From contig NW_015971547.1 in NCBI RefSeq assembly GCF_000182565.1, positions 186,001-250,000 on the forward strand: a stretch of DNA of 64,000 nt. Direction: 5' to 3'. How positions within the stretch are numbered: position 1 is the first letter of the stretch; every line of letters starts with the position of its first letter. Origin of the DNA: Spizellomyces punctatus DAOM BR117 (Eukaryota > Chytridiomycota > Chytridiomycetes > Spizellomycetales > Spizellomycetaceae). Below are positions 53,807 to 64,000 of the stretch, piece by piece. The notes beneath the pieces are model-generated. The model was given only the letters and a program-made list of their open reading frames with translations. It was not told where the DNA came from and did no database searches. Position numbers and translations under genes: made by a program.

Positions 53807-54420
53807 TTACGTTGGGGAACTTCGGATGCGTGATAATCGGGAGTGCCGTTTCTGGCAATGGGGATAGTCAGTTGGGAGTTGCGTGGGAATCCGGCCCGAC
53901 AACAAGGAGCCTACACACTTTGAGGCCCTTCTTCTGGTGCCATTTGAGGGGGCTTTCACATTGTCGTTCACGATGCTGATCGTGACATTTGCAGGAGGAA
54001 TGGCTTTGCTGACGAATTGTGGTGTAGAGAATTTGGGCTTTGGAGCTTGAGGTTGGGTAGAGACGCCAGTCTTAACCACAAATTGTGAGCTGGAGGATTC
54101 CTCAAAGAAAGCAGCGAACAACGGAACTGTAACTCACCCGTATGCCTCGCCTCTGGTTAACGGCCGCTCTCCGAGAGTTCGTGCCCTGCTTCTTGGCACT
54201 AGCTGCCAGAGCATCTTTCTTCTTGGCTAGCTTCTCAGCGGCATTTCCCGCAGAGTGACCTCCCCGACCCCTCTTAGGTGCGTTCTTTCCGGCCTTTTTT
54301 GTAGTTTTGATAATGTCATCTGAGAGTAGGTCAGGCAGCGATATGAGCACCCTTTTTGATCCGCTTCGCACCGCGGGGGGTCATCGTGTTTCGGCCCCGT
54401 CAAAACGTACCAAGCGACAT
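53807..54420 (-). CDS. Short mRNA-export-adaptor-like protein with UAP56-binding motif
   Basis: Exons 54420-54411 (10 nt), 54319-54138 and 54100-53807 give about 161 residues; a possible extra 66-nt in-phase intron inside the last exon would leave 139. The first junction creates MSLDDIIKTTKKAGK, matching the UAP56-binding motif ('LDMSLDDIIK') of ALYREF, UIF and Yra1. Next come GRGG and Lys/Ala/Arg-rich residues, then a polar tail. No RRM is visible, unlike ALYREF. Family knowledge: such adaptors recruit the helicase UAP56/Sub2 to mRNA in the TREX pathway in the nucleus. The 37-nt second intron is the weakest call. It could be a UIF-type adaptor or a diverged Yra1. Confidence 0.6.
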
Positions 54421-55103
54421 GGTGAGTTTGTCTTCGCTAATATCCATCGGAACGGTAGCCATTTCTCTCTAGCGCTCGACAAGTGTTTATAAGAAGTTTC
54501 CAAAGTACGTTACTTGCAAAGGATCGGGCTGAAAGGACAAGTCAGTGGTCAGAGGAAGTAGTGACACGTATGTGCTAGTGAAGCTTCACGCAACAAGACA
54601 AGTGTACGTAACCAATGCCACAAACGCCACAAACGCCAAACCAAGCCCCACATTTTTCATAGCATGGTAATCGACACCTTGTAACGGCAATAACAGATAT
54701 CACACACACTACACCAGCTTGGATTGACCACCTGCGCTAGCGACGATAGGCTAACTAGTACTGAGCCTAATTACACAGCATAATGATTGGTCAACCAGGT
54801 ATATTAGGATCCAGTATCTTGAGAGAAATCCTCGGCAGCCCTGTTCCAAAACTTTTGGTTAATTGCGGGATATATAGTAAACCGGAGTTAGGCTGGGTAA
54901 CAAGCATGAGGCAATTCCACACAAACGCGCACCTGTCATTATAGTAGTATAGTGGTATCTGTTTTCATTGTTTATCTTCGTTATATGTAATTAAATGAAT
55001 TGGCGGAAGGCTACAGGTACTGACATTTGTATGTTCCCATACACTATGTTTTATTGACCAATAGCTCAATGGCCTCAGAGTAAGCCTAGGATTTATCTAA
55101 AAC
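54421..55103. other. Intergenic region
   Basis: 683 bp between the adaptor start and the 3' end of the RNPS1-like gene. AT-rich; no gene or repeat recognised. Confidence 0.5.
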
Positions 55104-56172
55104 TTATCTTCTTGCTACATCTGATCGGGTAGCCGGTTCTGCCCTACTTCTTCGAGGTGACGGTCTTCGACTACCACTGCGCCTATATACAGGTGACCGT
55201 CTTACCGGTCTGCGTGGTCCGTCCCGACCCGAGCTTGAGCGGACAGGTGGTGGGGAAGATCTTCTCCTTTGGACAATGTTGTCTTTCCTGTAGCGATCCT
55301 TATTCGTTGTCATAGGTGTGCTAATCACACATGTGATTTGACAACCATCTATTGGGGCCCCGTTTAGATAATCTAAGGCCTCTTTCGCATCAGCCTGCTT
55401 GTGATAATAAACGTAAGCCCGGCCTCGGTGGACACCACCTAAATAGTTGCAATTGTTTACATGACAAGCAGACGTAGACAGGAAAGTGACTGTTATAGCA
55501 TACTCTTTTCATCGAGTGGGAGCTCTACTCGGTCAATTTTTCCGTAGGATGAAAATATCTCATGCACCTTCGTATTTGACACGAGTTAAAAAAGCATGAA
55601 AGGAATTACCGGATCTGAGGTTCGCTTACATGTTCTTTATTCACGTTCCTCGTCAGCCCGCCAACGATGACTCGAACAAGCGCCGGTGGCGAGCTTCCTC
55701 TTCTGCGTGAACGTGATCGGCTGCGAGATCGTGAGCGAGATGAAGAGTATCGAGAGGAATACGAGGAATAGCTGCGAGAGGACCGGGAACTTGATCGAGA
55801 ACCGGAGCGGGACGAATACGATGACGACCTGGGGAGAACACCGTTATACGATGGGGGACGGACACCATTAACGCGCAACCTTAGCTCTTCCATTACCTTG
55901 ACCGGGATGACCTCGACCTCGAGCGGCCTCGCGAGCGAGACCGTGATCGAGATCGAGAGTCACTGGCTGGTTTGGACACTGTTCGGTTTGTGGGCGATTT
56001 CCTGTATGTCCAGTACAACACAAAATACCATATGTTAACCGTATGCTCCATGAGGTGTAAGATTTGGATTCGTCTCTTACATCTTTGGACTGTATACGGA
56101 AGCCCGAATATCTGGTTGATGCGATCGGCTGGATGGTTGTGAGGTGGTCAAAGCGTTGGGTCTCACTGGCAT
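55104..56172 (-). CDS. RNPS1: RNPS1-like SR protein with one RRM
   Basis: Five exons (56172-56081, 56001-55897, 55828-55630, 55567-55504, 55438-55104) close in frame to 264 residues. The N-terminal ~110 residues are Arg/Ser dipeptides (SRSRSRSRSR). A single RRM follows: RNP2 VRVIVGGLTRNV, KIDRVELPLDEKSG, and RNP1-like RGRAYVYYHKQADAKEAL, ending GAPIDGCQITCVI. The C-terminus is Arg/Pro/Ser-rich. This layout, Ser-rich then RRM then RS/P, fits RNPS1, an exon-junction-complex/ASAP component that couples splicing to export and decay in the nucleus. The divergent neighbour starts only 44 bp away. The start ATG gives MPVRPNALTTSQPS. Confidence 0.85.
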
Positions 56173-56216
56173 ATGCATTTCATGCACTCAATCCGGTGCG
56201 AATCAGTACGTAAGCG
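56173..56216. promoter_or_regulatory. 44-bp gap between divergent start codons
   Basis: The RNPS1-like gene and the gene at 56217 start back to back. Their leaders must overlap, or each promoter must lie inside the other's coding sequence. Confidence 0.55.
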
Positions 56217-57105
56217 ATGCTGCCCGCATCTGCCGACGACGCAGTCCTGTCAAGGTTGGAGTTCCCCAACACCATCACCAAACAATTGGCCACGTTCTCC
56301 GCAATGCAGAAGAGTACCGTAATCAGAAATACTACGGCAGGAAGCTATGAACCGTACGATTCTTTGGTTGACGCCTGTGTCTCCCGTGTAAGGGACGCCA
56401 TGACAAGTAACCGAAACCCACTCGTCAATTCGGCTTCTGTTGGTCGTACAACAAAGCTGGAGCGGAACACCAAAAAGCATATTCCCGGAGGTCGCGCAGT
56501 CTTAGAGAGCGATGATGATGACGATGATAGCGACATTGTTGAAATGGAAAACGTGGAAGCTGGCGACGATGTACTGGGCTGGGAAAGCACCGTATGTTGA
56601 CGATATTTTTTGGTCCAAGGGAACTTACAGTAGTTGAATTGTCGCCGCTGCTAGGATTCTCCAGCGGCACCTGAAGAAGCTCTTGTCTCGTTCCGCACAG
56701 ATTTAGTTCCTTTCGAGACTCCTGCTGTACCTCTACCGGCGTTTCCAATAGCACCTACTCGCCCGGCACCGAAGGCACATACACATGCTTCCAATCTTGA
56801 CTCCCAATTTGAAATTGAATTGAACAAATCTGCTGTGCTCGTTGACCTTCAAGAGAAGTATATTCATCGACGCTTGGCGAGTGCCCATAGCAGTGGCGAC
56901 ACTGCCGCTTCGGCCACTCAAGATGCTCTGACCATTCTAATGGAGATGCTCCAAGAATGCGCCACTCAAATGCAGCAACAGAATGAGGAAGGTTCAGGTA
57001 TCTTAACCTGACCCTCCTTCCATGATACCCAATTGCTGGTATTCTGATATCTAATTTTGAGGTGACGATATCCTCCCCATCCCTAGCGCGGCGACTGCTT
57101 GGTGA
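56217..57105 (+). CDS. Hypothetical protein, unknown function, acidic middle and helical C-terminus
   Basis: Three exons (56217-56591, 56655-56997, 57062-57105) close in frame to 253 residues. I do not recognise a family. The first part is moderately helical (LVDACVSRVRDAMTSNRN), then an acidic run (ESDDDDDDSDIVEMENVE). The C-terminal third reads like a helical bundle (EKYIHRRLASAHSSG, QDALTILMEMLQECATQM) and could be a protein-protein interaction segment. Without the last intron the frame would end after GSGILT, so the final 14 residues are less certain. It shares its 5' end with the RNPS1-like gene, but that does not prove a shared function. Confidence 0.6.
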
Positions 57106-58363
57106 TCAACCAAAAAAGAGGGACAAGCCGACCTCAATGGACTAACAACGGGTCCAGCGTCGTCAGGTTAAAAGTCATAGTATCAGCTGGTGGGGGTGCA
57201 CACTATTCTTCACCGATTGGGTATGCCGTGCCGTGTTTATGAAGATTTCTTTATTGATAGAAGCAATAAAGGGACATCATTATGAGATCTCGTTATACTT
57301 CATCCCATGCATTCCGGCAAAGCAGATAGGTAGAAGATCCCAGTGTGCACAGGAAACGGCACGCAAGACATAGACATTGGAAAGGCAGCTGAGAAGCAAA
57401 AAGTCAAACAGCCACTTGTGGGTGTATCAGAATAATCAAGACTCTACTGTGAATAGGCAGTCTTGTACAAAAATCAGCACTGTCCACTGAGTACTCCGTC
57501 AGCTGTGGTGTCCCGGGAACTCTGATTCATGGACGTCAACAGCTTCTTGTGGAAAAGCGGGAATTGCTTCCTGAAGCAGGACTCGGGGCGCATGCATTTG
57601 AACTCAGGCAATTTGCATTTTGTCAAGGGTCCGATGGGGCTGAAAAAATATCATTTACATAATTAAATTCCAATATATATAGGCAAACCACATGTCCCAT
57701 GCAGGATCATCCAGCCGAGATTTATAGTTTTGCACGATTTTCGACGCTTGCTCAGTTTGTCCTCCTGTGCTCTGCGGTCCTATGGTGTACAGGCCATCTA
57801 CAAGCTTAGAGCGTCCATCGGCCTTCCGCCATTGTTTTCTCAATTAAAGATCGGTTGATCCCATCTTTCCTGGCTCTGGCATTGAAACATGAAGATCCCA
57901 CCACCGCCAACAAAGACAGTATAATACCTTGCCTTGTATGTGGCTTTTCATACTGGAGAGAACCTATTTCATCCCATCCTCGTCACTAGCTTTCCAATGA
58001 TTACGCACTCGTAAGTGCTCCCCGGTTCAAGTACAATACGTACGGAACTGGCAAGGGCGCGTTTGCCTTCCACATAGTGGTGCGGGAAACTCACTCGGGG
58101 TTTTACTTCCCCCATTTCCTGTATCAGGGCTAGCTTACTGGGAAGCGCTCTGTGACTTACCGCAGTGTATGTGGGGAAGTTTGGGCTGACTTTCACCGAA
58201 AATGGCACTCTTAAATTTATCATTATTGCGAGCTACTAAAAAAAGCTACTGATCAGAATTATTTCTGCTTTTAACCACTACTAGCATATCGTTGGCGCCA
58301 GAAATAGTGCTTTTAAAACCCATAAGAGATAGTACCCCGTCTATCCTTTCTCCACAGAGACTT
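57106..58363. other. Intergenic region with two protein-like minus-strand fragments
   Basis: 1.26 kb. On the minus strand, 58223-57969 reads a protein-like 84-residue frame (SVKVSPNFPTYTAVSHRALP, VLEPGSTYECVIIG) and 57843-57655 another (KIVQNYKSRLDDPAWDMWF). They might be exons of an unrecognised gene or decayed remnants; I could not join them convincingly. The ankyrin frame also extends back to 58292 without an ATG. Confidence 0.35.
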
Positions 58364-59946
58364 ATGGAGCTTCCCGTAGAGATTATTCGTCTCATTGCCT
58401 TGCAAAGCTCTCCAGATGTCGCAGCACGAAGCAGAAGATGCTGTCGAATCCTGTGGGAGGTGGTCAGCACATTAGATTTATTTAAGCTTAAACTAGCATA
58501 CCTCTGCCGCAATCCGAAGAAAGCGCTGTCCCAGGCGGTACGAACCTCATGGCCAGGGTTCGGCAAAGTAGTGCCGGAAGATGAGGGGTTTGGAAAGATT
58601 TTGAGAGTGAACTACTGCGACCCTATGAGGACACACCATGCCGACACTCATCGTGACTGGGTGACCGAAGCCGTGCAGATTTTGGTTCGTCGCGGATTTG
58701 TCGACAACGGGTTTGGTGCCCTCAGAGCTGCCGCAGCGAGAGGTGACCTTAAACTCGTCCGTTTTCTGATGCAGGCCGCACATCCTGTGGTTACAACAGA
58801 CGTCCCAGTTCCGATCACCCTGACTCATCAGATGCGAATCCGCTGCATGTCACAAGTGTCCCGAGAATTCGACCCACTCGTTGTGGCTGCTGCCAATGGG
58901 AATGTTTCGGTGGTAGAAGAGATCCTCAAGTTTCAACCGTTAATGAGAAAAGCGGCCGAGGAGGCACTGCGAGCAGCCGTCGCCCAAGGTCATGTGAACG
59001 TTGTCCGCATTTTAATAATGGCTGGCGCAGAAACACACCTAGATCAATTGCACATGAGGAGCAGGACGCCGTGGGAAGACGACCACACCATCCTTCAGCT
59101 TGCTGCCTCGCTTGGGCATCTGAGAATAATCAGGGAGCTAGTCGCTACAGGATCGAATCCGAATGATCGTACGGCTCTTCGAGAAGCAGTAGAGGCTGGC
59201 CATAGAGTCGTTGTTTCAGAATTGCTGGGCTACGGGCTCAAAGCTACACTAGAGATTCTTAAAATAGCCGTACGCTTTGGACATGTTGAGATTACGGAGG
59301 ATCTACTGCGAGCTCGCGGCAACCGCCATGGTGATCTGGACGCAGCATTGCGGATTGCTGCCAGATATGGACAATTTGATGTGGTTCAATCTCTTATCGA
59401 GCGAGGTGCCTGCGTAAATTTATGCGGAAGAAACAGTAAGAGACAGGGGAGTCCTCTGCGGGAAGCAGCAATTGCTGGAAGAGCTGACGTACGTTGCACA
59501 CTTCATATTTATTGTCGAGTTGATGTCTCACTGTAAATCAATTATAGATTGTGAAGGCTCTCATCAAGGCAGGTGCCCAAGTAGACGCTCAAAATAATGT
59601 AGCTTTACGGCTCGCAGCAGCAAAAGGGCACCACGAAACTGTGCAGATACTTTTGGACACTGGGAAAGCAGATGTTCATGCTGGTGCCGAGTATGCACTC
59701 TCACATGCAATTGGGCAAGGACACACTGAAGTTGTGTCGATTCTCTTACAGCACAATGCTGATCCCTCTGCTCGTGGCGGTAAAATCATTCAGACCGCGA
59801 AAGAATTGCGAGATCCATATCGCATCAGTCAGCTTTTGCATATGTGTGTATCAACAAACAGCTGTAACAACCTACTGGCGGCGCCCTTGATATTGGCTCT
59901 ACTGATGATCTCTTATGAGAAACGTTATCAATGGGCAGGCTGGTGA
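58364..59946 (+). CDS. F-box-like and ankyrin-repeat protein
   Basis: Two exons (58364-59488, 59548-59946) give 507 residues, intron phase 0. The start ATG opens MELPVEIIRLIALQSSPDVA, which resembles the F-box core (LPxEIIxxI). Residues ~120 onward form about ten ankyrin repeats, with G-H consensus turns such as AAAARGDLKLVRFLMQ, AVAQGHVNVVRILIMAGA, AVRFGHVEITEDLLRA and LAAAKGHHETVQILLDTG. The C-terminus has a hydrophobic patch (LLAAPLILALLMISY) that may be membrane-seeking. F-box/ankyrin proteins can act as SCF-ligase substrate receptors; that is inference, since the F-box match is short. An in-frame codon upstream (TTG at 58292) is not used as a start. Confidence 0.78.
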
Positions 59947-60256
59947 TACGTCTATACCACTAAAATAGAATTTTCGGATGGTGCTATTGGATTCCGTGAC
60001 GTTGATATTTGACATGAGACTTGTCTATGGTGAGAGAGAACTTTAATATTATTTGGGCTCGTTTGAATCCGAAGAATTTCGCTGCTGTTGGCCATACGGT
60101 TGTTTTTGTTCATGGCCAGCGTAAGGCCTGAAGCTAGACAGGTTGTGATCGCGCCTCGTAAGCAGCAAGCCACTTGATTTCGTAAGCGGGCATCGGAAGC
60201 ATTGAATAGTTTTCGATTAGCGGATATCATTATCTTACCAATTCTCATATTTTACC
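59947..60256. other. Intergenic region
   Basis: 310 bp between the ankyrin gene and the next gene on the same strand. No gene recognised. Confidence 0.5.
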
Positions 60257-61139
60257 ATGACTTCTCGTCCTTCTCTTCCTCTCACCTTATTTTCTGCATC
60301 CAAGTTTGCTGGGACGAGGGCTTTCCAGAATAAAGGCGGTAGGCACGCCGGCGTTTGTAGACTACTGCATATTTCTTTGCTAATTGCCAGCATGGTATCC
60401 AGTCGTGGAAGTCATGGTAAAGAAGAGAGATTTCAGCCCGAACAAAAAGCCTAACTAGTCACGCTCAGGTTTTACACAGCTGTGACAAGTGTGCATTCGT
60501 GAAAAACAAGTATTTGCTGGCCTCCGAACTCGCCATGGTTGCGGCGAACCACTTATTTCCCTCTGTCCAAGCGTCTCGCAAATTCAAAACAATCGACGTT
60601 GCGGTGGAGAATCGAGACAATGTGGAGATCAGAACAATAAGAGATTTCAGTAGTTTGGGTAAGTTTTATCAATCTTTTTGGCGAGCTACTCAGGATTTTA
60701 CGCATAAACTGCTCTGTGCAGACCCTGCTGTTAGCGACGTGGAGAGAACGATGATGCATCAGTTTTCCGTATTTATGCACTTATTGTGGAAGTACAATCT
60801 TATATCAGGTAACACCTATATTGCGTAAACACTATGATTGTGAAAGCTTACCTGGACACTCTAAACACTTTAGAACTAAATAATGTACTTGAAGGACCAA
60901 AACTGTCCGAAGAGAAGCAGGGTCCAGGTGACTGGAAGCGACTTTCCTTCGCCCATATAAGAGCAGCCCTTGTCAAAGTGTTCTCTCACGCAAAGCAACC
61001 GTTGCAGCTGAATCATCGTGCCCCCTTTAAGAGACCATTTTCGATGCAAGATTTGTCTGGGCTTTCATCTCACACCCGAGCCATAAAGGCACCTAGGGCA
61101 AATTCCAGCAATAGTATAGTACCTGGTACTCACAAGTAG
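60257..61139 (+). CDS. Hypothetical protein, unknown function, five exons
   Basis: Exons 60257-60338, 60391-60416 (26 nt), 60469-60658, 60722-60808 and 60847-61139 join in frame to 225 residues. The introns (38-63 nt) all have GT and AG ends. I do not recognise the product. Visible: a basic, Ser/Arg-rich N-terminus (MTSRPSLPLTLFSASKFAG), possibly a mitochondrial targeting peptide; a central part with SCDKCAFVKNKYLLASELAM; helical-looking MMHQFSVFMHLLWKYNLISAY; and a polar, basic tail. The closed frame across five exons supports a gene, but expression and family are open. Confidence 0.5.
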
Positions 61140-61606
61140 TTTAGGTAGTCTCTCTCTCCTTACCATTTAACGGTGCGCGACGATTATTGGTGGTCCTTAG
61201 TCGGGGTTTGTAGAAGTGTTGCCCACATACTAGTCGCAAGGACAAGTACACTATTAGAAGCATTCTGTCTCTCTCTGTACAAATGTACTTCTAACACTAT
61301 TCAATAGAGGGGCAACGTTGTTATTGAGAGGCCGGACATGCACTTGAAACCTTAAAATTCTGGATTGACGTTCTGTTTCGCCCGGTCAATCATTATAGGA
61401 CCTCTATTCCGGCGTTGATCTCAAAACACTTCTACCCAAAGCAATCGGATCTGAATGTATTGTGTCTTCTATCCTGACAGTTACATATGTCGTCCAAGTG
61501 ATTTTTTTTTGGGTACAGTTATATAGATACAGAGGGCAGGAAATTTTATGGAACCACGAGGTATATTATACAGGTCAACGATTTCGGGCAGGTCCATGTG
61601 TCCATT
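61140..61606. other. Intergenic region between convergent genes
   Basis: 467 bp with T runs and no coding content. Confidence 0.5.
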
Positions 61607-63231
61607 TCAGCTATACTCGGTAAAGCTAGCATGACCGGTTTCCAGAGCATGCGCTTGGGCTTCCTTTTGACCCTTCAAACCCTGTTGCATGACTAATGAA
61701 TATCCGCAGACCTTGAAGAGGTTTGTCTGTGTACCAACCCTCACCTTTTTGCATATTCCGCATTTTAAGGTGAAGTTGGCCAGATCCGTGAACTTGCGTT
61801 TCTGGAATGGACGCTTGTCCTTGAGAATATTGAATTATACACCAGTGTCCAGCGCTTGATTACCTCATTCCAAATACGCGCCAATTCAACTCCAGCTGTC
61901 AATATTTTTTCTACATTGCCACCTTCAAATGCGGTCTGGTCAAAATCTTCAGAGACGTCTTTTCCAGGTGAAAGCGCGACTGCATCGTAGTGGATGCCAC
62001 TTCATCGACGTCCGTCAAGTCAGACTATAGCTCCGTGCATCTATACATAAGGAGACCCACCTGAATAATATAAGGACACGACGAGTGTATTTTCCTTCAC
62101 CTATTGATGTTCATCCGTTCCACGTATAGATTAAGTTGAGGCGGACATCATATCGTAGCACTTCTACATACCAAATCGATCTATACGGAGCGTTGCTACA
62201 TCGATTGAGTCTATTTCTAGAGTTTACGGTGGGGTGTCGATCAGTTTGCTCAAATGGGAACATCAGATGCGGAGACAGCTCACCTACTTGGAAGTGATCA
62301 GAAAATATCGCCAGTTCGATGGCCCCGCCCCAACTATTGGGTTGCAAAATCCATTCTCGATATGCTAGTGGATTACGCCCAAGTATGGCTTCGTTGTAGT
62401 TTATGGGGTCGTTGACTATTGTATCAGCTACGACTGATAATGAAAATTGAGAGGTTTGCCCCAGCAGACGCATGTGGACATCTCAAAAAATATACTTTTT
62501 CGGAGTTTGTTTGCGGCTTCTGGAGATCGCTCTAAAACATATCTGGATCCAGTAAGATCGTCAGTTCTGGTCTTCGAAGATTCGAATAGTGTGAGGAAAT
62601 ACTCACCCTATCGATCTGAACAGGCAACTGTTATCGTCCTTCATCTCCTGCAACAAGAATTCGCGAGATTTCGTCACATTTTTCGCAAGAATGATCTGGA
62701 CGTGGAAAAATCATAAAGCTCTCCGAACTCACTCGAACGACCAAAAAGCCATCTTCGAGAGGTACTCCCTCTCCGTTGGGCAACGTGCGCAGCCCTGGGG
62801 TACCAGTGCCCGCATCGCTGCCAGTTTTCCGGTCACTTGTCACACCAGCAACTGGCTGCTCTGAGACAGCAGCCTGCTCCACCGTTAACTGCTCTCCATC
62901 CCGAATTTCACAAGACTCGAGGGTGGCACTATCAGGTGTGGTGAAGGGGAGTGGTCTGGGAGGGAAGCCAAAGCGTACTATCGACAGAAAACACCCTGCT
63001 TTAGCTGGCATTCCCCTTTTCCAGCAGTAGCACCACAACTTACGCTGTTGAACTGCAGCTGGGATGCCACTGACCTTCTCAATCTCACGTTTCAGTTCAA
63101 GGAGGGTTGACTGAGATCCCAAAGCACCTCCGACCACTTGCTGACCCTTGGGAGTCCGGCACCTGAGACGCTGCAATATCAATTGTTGTGAGGATATATA
63201 GCTGTGAATCTGAACCTCAACGATTTACCAT
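61607..63231 (-). CDS. OTU1: Ubiquitin thioesterase OTU1 (YOD1-like deubiquitinase)
   Basis: Eleven exons close in frame to 327 residues; exon 1 is only the ATG (63231-63229), then 63170-63044, 62977-62733, 62647-62607, 62542-62496, 62433-62284, 62216-62172, 62100-62061, 61999-61864, 61819-61745 and 61681-61607. The N-terminal UBX-like domain (RLRCRTPKGQQVVGG, LKREIEKVSGIP) binds Cdc48/p97. The OTU protease has DDNSCLFRSIG with Asp130 and Cys133, DTIVNDPINYNEAILG, WGGAIELAIFSDHFQVEI and His236 in SGIHYDAVAL. It ends in a C2H2 finger, LKCGICKKG...AQAHALETGHASF. OTU1 trims ubiquitin chains on Cdc48 clients in ER-associated degradation. The start was chosen because the ATG/intron join yields MRLRCRTPKGQ. 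Confidence 0.93.
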
Positions 63232-63367
63232 GATGTGATGAACTATTCACGCAACTCGCGAAAACCAAGTATCCTCACGTAATTTGTCCAAAAACGGACT
63301 GTCACCCTGCAGCAAACATTCCGTCGCACAACGCGACTCGAGAAGCTTTCGAGATACTGTCCGCAGA
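63232..63367. promoter_or_regulatory. 136-bp divergent upstream region
   Basis: Lies between the OTU1 start (minus) and the DUF262 gene start (plus); likely a shared bidirectional promoter. Confidence 0.5.
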
Positions 63368-64000
63368 ATGGCAGACTACGAAGATTATTCAGACGACGAT
63401 GACTATGCAGCTACCCAGGAAGCAGCCGCGCAAGCTGCTCTCAAAGCTCCTGTCACATATCAACTCCCATACGGTGTCTTGAGTGGTAAGCCGGCAAGGA
63501 GCTTCTGCTGCCTTTTCGACAAAGACTTCTATGTTTGCGTCTCTGATCTTCACTGGACATGTAGATTATATAAAGAAAGAGATTATCGACTTGAATGCTG
63601 CTTACCAGGTATTATTTTCAGTCTCTTGTGCTACTGCGTCTGAATCATGTTCCTGATCCATGTCAATGCAGAGAGATGTGGTATGGAATGGTAAAGTCTC
63701 CTGTAAGGTTTCCCATTATCCAGAGTGCAAGCTCACCAGAATCGTGCAGCGGCGAAACAGGGTCATCTTATTGATTGTACGTTGTCGCTTTTGAGACTTC
63801 GTTGTCGCCGTTAGTCGTAACATTCCTTTTACTAGCCCTCGTAAAGAACTACTATGTTCCTCCGGTTATCTTTTCCATAAGGTATCACCCGTTTCCTCTC
63901 CTTTCCAATCCTGGTACATGTCATTCAGCGATTGGATAGATATGATACTCGTCCTTCTCACCGCAATCAAGAAATTCGGGTGGCCATTGACGGCAAGCAG
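63368..64000 (+). CDS. DUF262 (GmrSD-like) domain protein, 3' truncated by window edge
   Basis: Exons 63368-63485, 63565-63608, 63672-63690, 63726-63776, 63836-63881 and 63940 to the edge join in frame. The N-terminus is acidic (MADYEDYSDDDDYAATQEAA), then LNAAYQRDVVWN, KQGHLIDSLVKNYYVPPVIF and RVAIDGKQ. These are the DUF262 hallmarks: Y-Q-R-x-V-V-W, the LIDSL/PPVIF helix and strand, and the DG-Q nucleotide motif. In bacteria DUF262 forms the GmrS half of modification-dependent restriction enzymes; fungal copies exist but their role is unsettled. The exon 3/4 junction has two workable donors (63691 or 63704). The gene runs off the right edge. Confidence 0.78.

Noticed and set aside
53506-53979. 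157-codon plus-strand frame
   Set aside because: Overlaps the UAP56-binding gene on the other strand and shows no domain or splice pattern.

Overview
The window is nuclear DNA of a fungus. Nearly every gene is split by short (about 35-120 nt) GT-AG introns. The gene content is fungal: a WOPR regulator, a myosin-motor chitin synthase, a C2H2 regulator with the fungal LLKHKWEHTEHW core, a PSO2-type nuclease, a hybrid histidine kinase and a Mit1/CHD3-like remodeller. A protein with two cyclic-nucleotide-binding domains and the high intron density suggest an early-diverging zoosporic (chytrid-like) fungus. That placement is inference; nothing seen here fixes the species. Exon borders were read by hand from splice signals and reading frame. 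For most genes the joined exons close exactly in frame.

Layout. 1-17 kb: 3' part of a WOPR regulator, a spermidine/thialysine-type acetyltransferase, the interstrand-crosslink nuclease PSO2, a secreted subtilase that has lost its catalytic Asp and carries a C-type-lectin-like tail, an arrestin-like protein, a tandem cyclic-nucleotide-binding protein, a lysophospholipid-acyltransferase-like protein and a 2H phosphodiesterase. 17-30 kb: a C2H2 regulator, a 72-residue membrane peptide, two divergently transcribed J-domain proteins, a VOC-fold protein, a second SNM1-family nuclease with C-terminal UBZ finger and PIP box, tRNA-Ser(AGA), a methyltransferase and a repeat protein. 30-45 kb: chitin synthase with myosin motor, an ICMT/DUF1295-type membrane enzyme, PRPP synthetase and a hybrid histidine kinase whose H-box exon carries a frame-breaking triplication. 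45-64 kb: a 2323-residue CHD3/Mit1-like remodeller in 17 exons, an mRNA-export adaptor fragment, an RNPS1-like SR protein facing an unknown gene across 44 bp, an F-box-like/ankyrin protein, an unknown six-exon gene, the deubiquitinase OTU1 and the 5' part of a DUF262 (GmrSD-like) gene.

There are no operons; neighbours are mostly unrelated. Themes that recur are crosslink and replication-linked DNA repair (two SNM1 proteins), RNA export and exon-junction functions (the UAP56-binding peptide and RNPS1) and ubiquitin handling (OTU1, the UBZ fingers). I see no transposon, CRISPR array, rRNA or virus-like gene. The points most worth checking are the histidine-kinase triplication, the subtilase and acyltransferase active-site losses, the mirrored SNM1 pair and the extreme micro-exons, including an ATG-only first exon in OTU1.
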